8,004 nt of DNA from CAJQND01 sp051010055 (GCA_051010055.1 JBPCVY010000082.1:1-8004); one strand, 5' to 3'. Positions 1 to 6,083 are shown, numbered from the stretch's first letter. Made by a program: numbers and translations. The notes: generated from the letters alone by a model not told the origin.

Positions 1-295
1 ACACACGCCCGATGCCGGTAATAACGCCGGCTGCATGAATATCGCCGCCATACATCTCCCACGCCGCCATGGGGGCAAGCTCCAGGAACGGCGTGCCGGG
101 GTCCAGAAGCTGCATAACTCTGTCGCGGGGCAAAAGCTTGCCGCGCCCCAGATGGCGCTCGCGGGAGCGCTCAGAGCCGCCGGATGCTGCCTTTGCACGC
201 GCTGCGTTGAGATCATCCACCAGCGCCGACATGGCAGCGGCGTTAGATTTGAACTCGTCTGAAGCTGTCGCGATAGATGACGTCAATACCGCCAT
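1..295 (-). CDS. mccB: Methylcrotonyl-CoA carboxylase beta (carboxyltransferase) subunit, N-terminal part
   Basis: This is the first 98 codons of a minus-strand gene that continues past the left edge. Translating from the ATG at 295-293 gives MAVLTSSIATASDEFKSNAA, then RERHLGRGKLLPRDRV (residues 45-60), LLDPGTPFLEL (63-73) and MYGGDIHAAGVITGIGRV (81-98). From family knowledge this order is the standard opening of methylcrotonyl-CoA carboxylase beta subunits, and it differs from the propionyl-CoA carboxylase opening at 7616. With the biotinylated alpha subunit, the enzyme carboxylates 3-methylcrotonyl-CoA in cytosolic leucine breakdown. A purine-rich GGGGAAAG lies just before the ATG, and the N-terminus aligns without extension, which supports this start. 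Its neighbour is divergent, so mccB begins its own transcript; mccA and other leucine-catabolism genes may lie beyond the edge. No active-site carboxyltransferase residues fall inside the visible part. Confidence 0.9.
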   Translation of the reverse strand, partial: MAVLTSSIATASDEFKSNAAAMSALVDDLNAARAKAASGGSERSRERHLGRGKLLPRDRVMQLLDPGTPFLELAPMAAWEMYGGDIHAAGVITGIGRV

Positions 296-463
296 GAACT
301 TTCCCCACTCACTCTCTTTTTTATAGAGTTGACTAACAGCAATAAGCCCTCACTGCCAAGAGCCATCGCCTATTGCCGTTGGCATAGTTGTGCCGGAATT
401 TACGCGGCAGACAAGGTATTATGATTTGTTCCGCTCAATTTGCTGCATTACTCTTAGGCTATT
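296..463. promoter_or_regulatory. Divergent promoter region between mccB and the patatin gene
   Basis: The 168 bp separate two divergent starts, so promoters for both must lie here or inside the genes. On the minus strand TATAAA (325-320) followed by an A run is a plausible -10 element 24 nt before the mccB ATG, but I find no good -35 at 16-18 bp. On the plus strand TATTAT (417-422) is a possible -10, again without a convincing -35. An interrupted inverted repeat, TGCCG (390s) then nine bases then CGGCA, lies between them and could be an operator. I see no open reading frame worth calling. Confidence 0.3.
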
Positions 464-2200
464 GTGACGAGCAAAACCGAAGATATTCCAGATCTTCTGG
501 CGGAATTACCGCCGCGTATTCGCAAGCAGGTGCGTGATTTGGCCGAACATCTGGTATTGCCGGCAGGCAAGACCTTGTTCGATATGGGCGATCAAGGAAC
601 GGCCCTTTATCTGGTGGTTGCCGGCTCACTTGGGGTTTATCTACCAGGGGCCGATGGATGCAATCGGCTTATCGCGCTTATTTGGCCGGGGGAAACAGTT
701 GGCGAAATGAGCCTTATTTCAGGCCTGCCGCGTTCTGCCACTGTCATTGCGATCCGCGATACGGAGATGTTACGCCTCACCAAGGGAAAGTTCGACCGGC
801 TTGTGGCAGCAGAGCCAAAGCTGGCGCAAGGGCTAAACAAGCTGCTGGTACACCGCCTGCGCCAGGTCTCAAGTGGTGTGACCACCCATCTAGAACCAAA
901 AACTGTTGCATTTCTGCCAGCCACCAGGGGAGACGATGCCCTCAATCTCGCCAATGCCATGGCAGATGGCCTCCGGGAACAAGGTAAGTCCGTTCAAATC
1001 ATCACTGACAGGCAAATCGGCAAGACCAGCAAATGGTTTACCGAAACCGAAAGCCGGAACGATTTCCTGTTCATGTGTGCGGAAAAAGAACATGCAGGAT
1101 GGTGGGGATTGTGCACCCGGCAGGCGGACAGGGTGCTTATTGTTGCAAACGCCAGTGATGCGCAAATGAGCGATTTGCCGCCGGAGTTGCTGCGCCAGCG
1201 CGCCGAGCATCAGTTGCTCGATCTCGTTTTGCTGCACTCCCCAGACACTACCCAGCCGTCCGGGACCCGAAACTGGCGCAACAAACTTCCAGTAAACCGC
1301 CATTTCCACATTCGCCATGGCAACAAGGATGATTTGGCCCGCATTATCCGCCTTGTTATGGGGCACAGCGTCGGGCTGGTTCTTTCCGGCGGCGGCGCAA
1401 GGGCCTATGCCCATGTGGGTGTGATAAAGGCCCTGCACGAGGCTGGCGTGCCCGTTGATTTCATTGGCGGGACCTCGATGGGCGGCATCGTCGGGGCGTG
1501 CCTTGCAAGTGGCTGGCCGCCAGATGAACTGGAGGCAAAGGTGCGCGAAGCCTTTTTGTTGTCAAACCCGCTTTCCGACTACACCCTGCCGTTCGTTTCG
1601 CTGGTGAAAGGCGACATTGTGGTGAAGCGATTGCGGGAATTTTTTGGCGATATCGAAATACCGGATCTGTGGTGGCCCTATTTTTGTGTTTCCTCGAACC
1701 TCACCAACGGCCACATAGAGGTGCATGAAAACGGAAATTTGGTAGATGCGCTGTTGGCCAGCATTGCGTTACCCGGCGTGTTGCCACCGCAAATCGGCGA
1801 CCATGGCGTCCTGGCTGATGGCGGCATCTTGAACAATATGCCGGTTGATGTGATGCGCGGGCGCCACCGCGGCCCGATTGCAGCAGTTGATGTGGCCCGC
1901 GATCATGCCTTGACCCCTTCAGACTTAAGGCGCGAAACCGCGGCGCCCCTTTTCCAGCGCATAAAGCATCCGGCTATTGTCAGCATCCTCATGCGGGCCG
2001 GCACCATTTCTCACCAAGAAGCAAACCGCGAGCGCAGCTCTATCGCTGACATCGTGTTCCAGCCGCCCCTGGTGGACGTGGATATTCGCGACTGGAAAGC
2101 CTTCGATGAAACGGTGCGTATTGGCTATGAGCACGCGTCGAAAGTTCTGGAAGAACATTCTCACGCCCTGAAAGTCCCCCGCCGCGTTGCGATGACCTAG
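464..2200 (+). CDS. Cyclic-nucleotide-binding domain/patatin-like phospholipase (NTE family)
   Basis: 578 aa. Residues about 15-135 form a cNMP-binding domain: the phosphate-binding cassette is GETVGEMSL (76-84) plus PRSATV (89-94), so Glu81 and Arg90, the residues that hold the cyclic phosphate and ribose in this fold, are present. Residues about 300-490 form a patatin domain with oxyanion loop SGGGARAYAH (308-317), nucleophile elbow GTSMG (Ser338) and the catalytic Asp in ADGG (Asp452). The 145-300 linker also resembles neuropathy-target-esterase proteins. The expected activity is lysophospholipase/phospholipase, possibly gated by a cyclic nucleotide; ligand and substrate are not shown by the sequence. 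No signal peptide or membrane segment is evident, so it probably acts in the cytosol or at the inner membrane. The start is GTG: a TAG lies in frame three codons upstream, the cNMP domain begins soon after, and only a weak AGG precedes it. It converges on the GST gene. Confidence 0.92.
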   Translation: MTSKTEDIPDLLAELPPRIRKQVRDLAEHLVLPAGKTLFDMGDQGTALYLVVAGSLGVYLPGADGCNRLIALIWPGETVGEMSLISGLPRSATVIAIRDTEMLRLTKGKFDRLVAAEPKLAQGLNKLLVHRLRQVSSGVTTHLEPKTVAFLPATRGDDALNLANAMADGLREQGKSVQIITDRQIGKTSKWFTETESRNDFLFMCAEKEHAGWWGLCTRQADRVLIVANASDAQMSDLPPELLRQRAEHQLLDLVLLHSPDTTQPSGTRNWRNKLPVNRHFHIRHGNKDDLARIIRLVMGHSVGLVLSGGGARAYAHVGVIKALHEAGVPVDFIGGTSMGGIVGACLASGWPPDELEAKVREAFLLSNPLSDYTLPFVSLVKGDIVVKRLREFFGDIEIPDLWWPYFCVSSNLTNGHIEVHENGNLVDALLASIALPGVLPPQIGDHGVLADGGILNNMPVDVMRGRHRGPIAAVDVARDHALTPSDLRRETAAPLFQRIKHPAIVSILMRAGTISHQEANRERSSIADIVFQPPLVDVDIRDWKAFDETVRIGYEHASKVLEEHSHALKVPRRVAMT

Positions 2201-2213
2201 GGTTCAGGCCCTA
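2198..2213. terminator. Small inverted repeat containing both convergent stop codons (weak terminator candidate)
   Basis: TAGGG (2198-2202), six bases, then CCCTA (2209-2213). The left arm begins with the TAG of the patatin gene, and the right arm ends with the complement of the TAG of the GST gene. The stem is only 5 bp and neither strand has a T run after it, so it is at best a weak bidirectional terminator and may be chance. Confidence 0.15.
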
Positions 2214-2861
2214 AAGCTCATCGTAGGGAACCACCCATGGTTCAGCCTTTGATGCGTCCACCCATTCCTGCCAGGCGGGCAACGCTTTCATGGCAGCGGA
2301 GTATTCCTTCACAGCCTCATGGTTGGAGAGTTTATAGGTCTCCAGCCTGTTGACGACCGGAGCAAACATGGCGTCCGCATTTGTGAAATGGCCAAACAAA
2401 AACGGGCCGCCATAGATTTTCAGGCACTCTTCCCAAATCTGTTCCACCCGCGCCACGTCTTTCAGAACATCTGTATCGACATCAATCGCTGCCGGTTTGC
2501 GGCGCATGTTCATCGGGCAGGCGCCGCGAAGAGCGCCAAAATCTGCATGCATTTCATTGGAAATCACCCGCGCTTTGGCCCGTGCGGTGTAATCTTCCGG
2601 CCATAAGCGTACTTCGGGGAAACGTTCTGCCAGAAATTCAAGGATGGCCAGCGATTCCCAGATGGTCAGATCGCCCGCCTTCAACACCGGCACCCTGGCC
2701 ACCGGCGAGAGTTCTTCAAACTGCGGATTGTGGCCTTCTGTCTCCGTAAATGGGATCACCGTTTCGGTAAACGGAATGTTCGCCACCCGCATGGCCAACC
2801 ACGGCCTGAATGACCAGGAGGAGTAGTTTTTATTGCCGAGGAAGAGATGGAAATCAGACAA
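2211..2861 (-). CDS. Glutathione S-transferase family protein
   Basis: 216 aa, a normal length for a cytosolic GST. The N-terminal thioredoxin-fold half (about 1-85) carries YSSWSFRPW (13-21), whose serines occupy the catalytic position of Ser-type GSTs; the cis-proline in ARVPVL (Pro58); and the glutathione-binding ESLAI (Glu69-Ser70). The helical C-terminal half has the N-cap/hydrophobic-staple region FTNADAMFAPVV (159-170, Asp163). It should conjugate or reduce substrates with glutathione, but the substrate cannot be read from the sequence. The start is TTG, with only 3 nt after the rhodanese stop and a GAGGAG ribosome site (2876-2871) inside the end of the rhodanese gene, 9 nt before the TTG. 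No in-frame ATG occurs before residue 24, which would cut away the active-site serines. The two genes are therefore probably translated together. Confidence 0.88.
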   Translation of the reverse strand: MSDFHLFLGNKNYSSWSFRPWLAMRVANIPFTETVIPFTETEGHNPQFEELSPVARVPVLKAGDLTIWESLAILEFLAERFPEVRLWPEDYTARAKARVISNEMHADFGALRGACPMNMRRKPAAIDVDTDVLKDVARVEQIWEECLKIYGGPFLFGHFTNADAMFAPVVNRLETYKLSNHEAVKEYSAAMKALPAWQEWVDASKAEPWVVPYDEL

Positions 2862-2864
2862 TTT

Positions 2865-3263
2865 TCAGCTCTCCTCATCCACCGCGCCGCCTGACTCTTT
2901 CCAGGCTTTGAAACCGCCCTTCAGATTCACGACAGGCTTCATGCCCATATTTTGTGCTGTTTGGGTTGCCAGCAATGAGCGCATGCCGCCAGCACACATG
3001 AAGATGTAGGTTTTGTCTTCTGCGAACGCTTCCTTGTGGTAGGGGCTATCCGGGTCAATCCAGAATTCCAGCATGCCGCGCGGGGCGTGCAAGGCGCCGG
3101 GAATGCGCCCATCTCTCTTCAACTCCCGAATGTCACGAATATCAACCAGCACGCCATCAGGCGATGCCGCAAGATCTATCGCCTCAGCAGCGGATATGGA
3201 TTTCACTTCCCCATCAGCCTTGTCGCATAATTCCTTGTAGCCCAGCGAAATTGTCTGCGCCAT
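2865..3263 (-). CDS. Rhodanese-like domain sulfurtransferase
   Basis: 132 aa, a single rhodanese domain. Features seen: ISAAEAIDL (23-31), VLVDIRDIRELKRDGRIPGALHAP (38-61, the usual D-x-R and G-x-IPGA elements), the active-site loop CAGGMRS (90-96) with Cys90 as the persulfide carrier, and NLKGGFKAWKESGG (113-126). It probably moves sulfane sulfur from a donor to a thiol acceptor in the cytosol; no signal peptide is present. I chose the ATG at 3263-3261 because AGGGAGG (3277-3271) sits 7 nt upstream. The open frame extends 13 codons farther, to 3302, but that start would put the ribosome site inside the gene. It is the first gene of a two-gene unit with the GST, fitting a role in thiol or persulfide handling. 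Single-domain rhodaneses are diverse, so the acceptor is unknown. Confidence 0.9.
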   Translation of the reverse strand: MAQTISLGYKELCDKADGEVKSISAAEAIDLAASPDGVLVDIRDIRELKRDGRIPGALHAPRGMLEFWIDPDSPYHKEAFAEDKTYIFMCAGGMRSLLATQTAQNMGMKPVVNLKGGFKAWKESGGAVDEES

Positions 3264-3305
3264 TTCCCATCCTCCCTCGCCAAGTAGTGTTTGTTTGTGC
3301 ACGCA

Positions 3306-3334
3306 ATCGCATGCCCACCTGAATTACTTGTAAA
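3306..3334 (-). promoter_or_regulatory. Candidate promoter of the rhodanese-GST unit
   Basis: On the minus strand TTTACA (3334-3329, five of six matches to TTGACA) is followed after exactly 17 bp by TGCGAT (3311-3306), a poor -10 with only three matches. Transcription would start near 3299, giving a leader of about 36 nt. The position is right for the downstream genes, but the -10 is weak. Confidence 0.3.
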
Positions 3335-3374
3335 TGGGAAGAGAAAAAAGGAAAACATGAAGCGGACAGAAAAC

Positions 3375-3412
3375 GACCCGCTGCCAGCGCTGAGTGTAAC
3401 TGGCAGCGGGTC
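3375..3412 (-). terminator. Perfect 13-bp GC-rich stem-loop, likely intrinsic terminator on the minus strand
   Basis: The arms GACCCGCTGCCAG (3375-3387) and CTGGCAGCGGGTC (3400-3412) are exact reverse complements around a 12-nt loop. Read on the minus strand the stem is followed by GTTTTCTGTC and then further T-rich sequence; read on the plus strand it is followed by CCGCATTC with no T run. It therefore looks like a terminator for RNA moving leftward, toward the rhodanese gene. No recognised gene lies immediately to its right on the minus strand, which is why I suspect a small RNA there. An alternative is an insulator that keeps upstream transcription out of the rhodanese unit. Confidence 0.5.
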
Positions 3413-3557
3413 CCGCATTCAAACGCCGCGCCTGGAACCGGGGGCTCCGAACAGACGGCGAACGCTCGACTTTGCAGACGGCACCGTACTCTTGAGGCGT
3501 TGATCGAACGGCATTGGGTGATCTACCGGACAAGAACTAACCCCACCAGTGCAACGT
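3375..3557 (-). ncRNA. Candidate structured small RNA ending at the 13-bp terminator hairpin
   Basis: This is an inference. A minus-strand transcript starting about 7 nt after TATAAC (3569-3564) would be roughly 180 nt and end at the strong stem-loop. Inside it GGAGCC-CCC-GGTTCC (3448-3434) folds into a 6-bp hairpin that needs a G-U wobble on the minus strand; the plus strand would have an A-C mismatch there, which favours a minus-strand RNA. AACGCC near 3500 can pair with GGCGTT near 3421-3426, enclosing that hairpin. CAGACGGC occurs twice (3452-3459 and 3475-3482). No -35 fits, and I cannot assign an RNA family. It is not a tRNA, SRP RNA or RNase P by motif; 6S-like RNA is possible by size only. 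Confidence 0.3.
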
Positions 3558-3560
3558 TGC
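3551..3560. repeat. 10-bp perfect palindrome GCAACGTTGC
   Basis: GCAACGTTGC is a perfect palindrome at the border between the mixed-composition part and the AT-rich part of the intergenic region. It lies 74 bp before the start of the small plus-strand gene and just downstream of the possible minus-strand -10 TATAAC. It could be an operator for a dimeric regulator of either direction; no regulator is identifiable in the window. Confidence 0.25.
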
Positions 3561-3634
3561 GTTGTTATATTGCTTGATTTGAAATCTATTTTCTTGTTTC
3601 AGAACGAAATTATTTTAGTTTTTCTTCAAGAAAT

Positions 3635-3871
3635 ATGCTTTTTGCTATCAAAGGTGTTATCATTGCAACCGTTTGCACGTTATGCGTTTATTTGGCAGGT
3701 GATCTCAATAGCACGCTTGTTTGCCAACCTGATGTTTGCGGCCGTTTCGAGAAAGCAGGAAACGTAAATTCGTGTACTCGTAAGCCACCAGCCGTTGACA
3801 CCATGGTGATTTGTATTGCGCCATACCAGCAGGTTAACTGCCGCAACCGGAATTACGGTGTGAAACTGTGA
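3635..3871 (+). CDS. Small Cys-rich membrane-anchored or secreted protein, unknown family
   Basis: 78 aa, and I do not recognise it. Residues 2-21 (after the start, one Lys then a hydrophobic run) look like a Sec signal peptide or a single membrane anchor; no lipobox fits. The rest is polar with five cysteines, at 30, 35, 47, 60 and 69 (two more, 14 and 17, lie in the hydrophobic segment). It includes VCQPDVC and PPAVDTMVICIAPYQQVNC, a spacing suggestive of disulfides in the periplasm. The stop TGA (3869-3871) overlaps the GTG of the next gene as GTGA, a typical sign of translational coupling and the main reason to believe the gene is real. The ATG at 3635 has no good ribosome site (only CAAGAA before it), and codon third positions look less GC-biased than in neighbours, so recent or fast-evolving origin is possible. 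A longer overlapping frame at 3549-3767 is less credible. Confidence 0.6.
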   Translation: MLFAIKGVIIATVCTLCVYLAGDLNSTLVCQPDVCGRFEKAGNVNSCTRKPPAVDTMVICIAPYQQVNCRNRNYGVKL

Positions 3872-6078
3872 CCTTGAAAAACGCGATAATAGCCGCTGCG
3901 CTCATTTTGTTAGCGAGTGTGGGACTTGCGCATCCGGCAAGCCGGCTTGCCAATGAGGCCTCCCCTTACTTGCGCCAGCATGTGAACGACTTGGTTGACT
4001 GGCACGTATGGGGAGCCGAAGCACTGGAGAAGTCCGAGCGCCTTAACAAGCCCATTTATTTGTCTATCGGATATTCCGCCTGCCATTGGTGCCATGTGAT
4101 GCAGAAGGAGAGTTTCAAAAACGAAACCATCGCCAAAATACTGAACGAAGCATTCATTCCTATTCTGGTCGACAGGGAACGGCGCCCTGATCTTGACGAA
4201 ACCTATATGTTGGCAACAGAAGCCATGGCCGGCCACGGTGGATGGCCCAACAATCTCATTCTAACCCCTGAGCAAAAGCCGATATTTGGCGCTGTTTACA
4301 TTCCACCGGATCAACTTACCAACCTGTTGAACGCTGTGCGGGCGGACTGGGTAAGCAACGAAGAGGAATTGCGCACCGAGGCGGACCGTGTTGCAACACT
4401 TCTGGGCCAGTTCCTGAACCGTAAGCTGGAAGCAGCCGAGCTGAAACCGGAAATTTTGAGCGAGGCAGCAGCGGCTCTTGTTGCCCAATTCGATGAACTG
4501 AACGGGGGCTTCGGAACCGCTCCAAAATATCTTCGCGCAACGGTGCTCGATTTTTTGCTTGGCGAATACCGCGCCAGCAAAAATGCCCCAGCCCTTGAGG
4601 CGGTAGAAACCACCCTCGCCGCCTTTGCCAGCGGCGGAATTCATGACCATCTGGATGGCGGTTTCCATCGCTATGCGGTCGATCCGGCATGGCGGGTGCC
4701 CCATTTCGAGAAGATGCTTTACGACCAGGCCCTTGCCACCATTGTTTACGTTGAAGCGTTCCAACTCACAGGCAAACCCGCTTATGAACACATTACCCGC
4801 AAGACCCTGGATTATGTTCTGGAAGATATGACCTCTCCAAAGGGCGGTTTTTATTCAACCCGCGATGCGGACACAGAAGATGAGGAAGGCGCCTATTATG
4901 TGTGGACGGAAGAGGAGTTAAGGCAGGTTCTGGGCGCAGAAGATGGCAAGTTCGCCACTGAACTCTTCGAAGTGGTGAGCGAAGGCGAGCTTGAGGGCAA
5001 AATCGTGATCAATCTCGATGCTGCTGAACCGGAAATGGACAAAAAGATTAAATCCATTTTCGCTAAGCTCTGGGATGAGCGCAAAAAACGCAGCGCGCCG
5101 GCGCGCGATGAAAAAGTCATCGCTTCATGGAACGGGTTGATGATATCGGCCTTCGCAAAGGCATCAATGGCCCTTTTGGATGATGCCTACCGCGATGCGG
5201 CCATCACAGGCGCACTGTTCTTGTGGAACAACCTTTACGACCAGAAAAGCGGAAAGCTGCACCGGATCTGGTTTAGCGGAAAGCCCTCTGTCGATGCCAC
5301 GTTGAACGATTACGCCTACGCCGCCAACGCGCTCATTGATGTTTACGACCTCACCGGTGACTGGGAATGGCTGGAGCGGGCGGAGGGCCTGGCTGAACAG
5401 ATGCACAAGCTTTTCGGCGATACGGAAACCGGTGATTATTATATGACAGCCTCACGTTCAGGGTTTGCCCGTGTGAAACTGCGAACCGACAGCGATATTC
5501 CATCCGGAAATTCAGTTGCTCTTGGCGTAAATGCCAAGCTCGCGCGCCGTAGCCTGAACCCGGAGTTCGGCTACCGGGCAGATGCTGCGGTAGCGGCACT
5601 TTCGGGCTTCGCTCTCTCTGATGTGCTTGGTGGGGCGGCAATTTTGCAAGCAGCGCGTGAGTATCTCTATGGGCAATCAGGGCTTTTGCAATATGCCGCC
5701 CGCGGCGTCGTGCGGGCGAAGGCAAGCATTGTTCCGGAAAGCCGCATCCTGAGAGTAAATCTCAACATTAAACCGGGATGGCACATAAACGCCCATAAAC
5801 CGTTGGAAGAAGATTTCATCGCCACATCTCTCGCTCTCGATGCTGAAGAAGGCGCAGATATCAAAATCAAATATCCAAAGGCTGTCTTACGCAATCTGGG
5901 TTTCCACGACGAAGAAATGGCGCTCTATGAGAACGAGGTGCAGATAACCGCGAAGTTGCCGGAAGGGGCGGCCGTTTCCAAAGCAACACTGGAAATTCAG
6001 GCCTGTTCCGACAAACTGTGCCTGCAGCCGGAAACCCTCACGTTTGCCGTGAAGCAGCAGGCTGAGAAAAAGGAATAA
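3868..6078 (+). CDS. Exported DUF255/thioredoxin-fold protein (YyaL/SPATA20 type) with C-terminal DsbD-alpha-like domain
   Basis: 736 aa. Residues 1-21 (MTLK, a long hydrophobic run, then VGLA before His22) form a probable Sec signal peptide. Residues 25-185 are the DUF255 thioredoxin-like domain: LANEASPYLRQHVNDLVDWHVWG, the redox motif CHWCH (Cys72, Cys75), VDRERRPDLD (101-110) and GGWPNN (124-129). Residues about 190-610 are the alpha/alpha-barrel half, with GGIHDHLDGGFHRYAVD (256-272), VPHFEKMLYDQA (277-288), GGFYSTRDADTEDEEGAYYVWT, SWNGLMI and PSGNSVAL. Residues about 615-732 resemble the N-terminal (alpha) domain of DsbD: KPGWHINAHKP (635-645), then EIQACSDKLCLQPETLTF with Cys713 and Cys718. 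These four are the only cysteines. By analogy, the C-terminal domain could take electrons from a DsbD/CcdA-type membrane carrier and pass them to CHWC. The DUF255 family has no settled function. GTG start overlaps the upstream stop; translation is probably coupled. It ends 5 bp from convergent pccB. Confidence 0.88.
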   Translation: MTLKNAIIAAALILLASVGLAHPASRLANEASPYLRQHVNDLVDWHVWGAEALEKSERLNKPIYLSIGYSACHWCHVMQKESFKNETIAKILNEAFIPILVDRERRPDLDETYMLATEAMAGHGGWPNNLILTPEQKPIFGAVYIPPDQLTNLLNAVRADWVSNEEELRTEADRVATLLGQFLNRKLEAAELKPEILSEAAAALVAQFDELNGGFGTAPKYLRATVLDFLLGEYRASKNAPALEAVETTLAAFASGGIHDHLDGGFHRYAVDPAWRVPHFEKMLYDQALATIVYVEAFQLTGKPAYEHITRKTLDYVLEDMTSPKGGFYSTRDADTEDEEGAYYVWTEEELRQVLGAEDGKFATELFEVVSEGELEGKIVINLDAAEPEMDKKIKSIFAKLWDERKKRSAPARDEKVIASWNGLMISAFAKASMALLDDAYRDAAITGALFLWNNLYDQKSGKLHRIWFSGKPSVDATLNDYAYAANALIDVYDLTGDWEWLERAEGLAEQMHKLFGDTETGDYYMTASRSGFARVKLRTDSDIPSGNSVALGVNAKLARRSLNPEFGYRADAAVAALSGFALSDVLGGAAILQAAREYLYGQSGLLQYAARGVVRAKASIVPESRILRVNLNIKPGWHINAHKPLEEDFIATSLALDAEEGADIKIKYPKAVLRNLGFHDEEMALYENEVQITAKLPEGAAVSKATLEIQACSDKLCLQPETLTFAVKQQAEKKE

Positions 6079-6083
6079 CGCGC

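Larger units (their letters stand above)
3264..3634. other. Intergenic region between divergent rhodanese and small-protein genes
   Basis: No protein gene here is convincing: short open frames on both strands run through a perfect hairpin and lack ribosome sites. The region divides into four parts: a leader and probable promoter for the rhodanese unit (3264-3340); a strong stem-loop (3375-3412); about 150 bp of mixed composition with short repeats (3413-3560), which may be a structured RNA; and an AT-rich stretch (3561-3634) just before the small plus-strand gene, where its promoter should lie. Within 3561-3660, G+C is 25 of 100 bases. Confidence 0.6.

Noticed and set aside
35..326. Plus-strand frames over the left edge
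   Set aside because: They are shadows of mccB, which reads clearly on the minus strand.
331..336. TTGACT as a plus-strand -35 for the patatin gene
   Set aside because: No acceptable -10 lies 16-18 bp downstream.
890..1438. 182-aa minus-strand frame inside the patatin gene
   Set aside because: It is antisense to the well-supported cNMP/patatin frame and shows no domain.
2738..2776. Repeated IPFTET hexapeptide in the GST (residues 29-41)
   Set aside because: The two copies differ at the DNA level and the segment has normal GST length between beta strands, so it is not a duplication or insertion.
3291..3503. 70-aa plus-strand open frame in the intergenic region
   Set aside because: It also crosses the hairpin, overlaps the rhodanese leader on the other strand, and has Arg-rich low-information sequence typical of a chance frame.
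3324..3533. 69-aa minus-strand open frame across the hairpin
   Set aside because: It runs through a perfect 13-bp stem-loop, has no ribosome site, and its sequence lacks any recognisable domain; the structured-RNA reading explains the DNA better.
3413..3560. tRNA or tmRNA in the intergenic region
   Set aside because: A TTCGATC resembling a T-loop is present on the minus strand, but the closing G-C pair, the acceptor stem and a tag-peptide frame are missing.
3549..3767. 72-aa hydrophobic plus-strand frame overlapping the small Cys-rich gene
   Set aside because: It overlaps in another frame, has no ribosome site and no coupling to the downstream gene, and its hydrophobicity follows from the AT/T-rich DNA.
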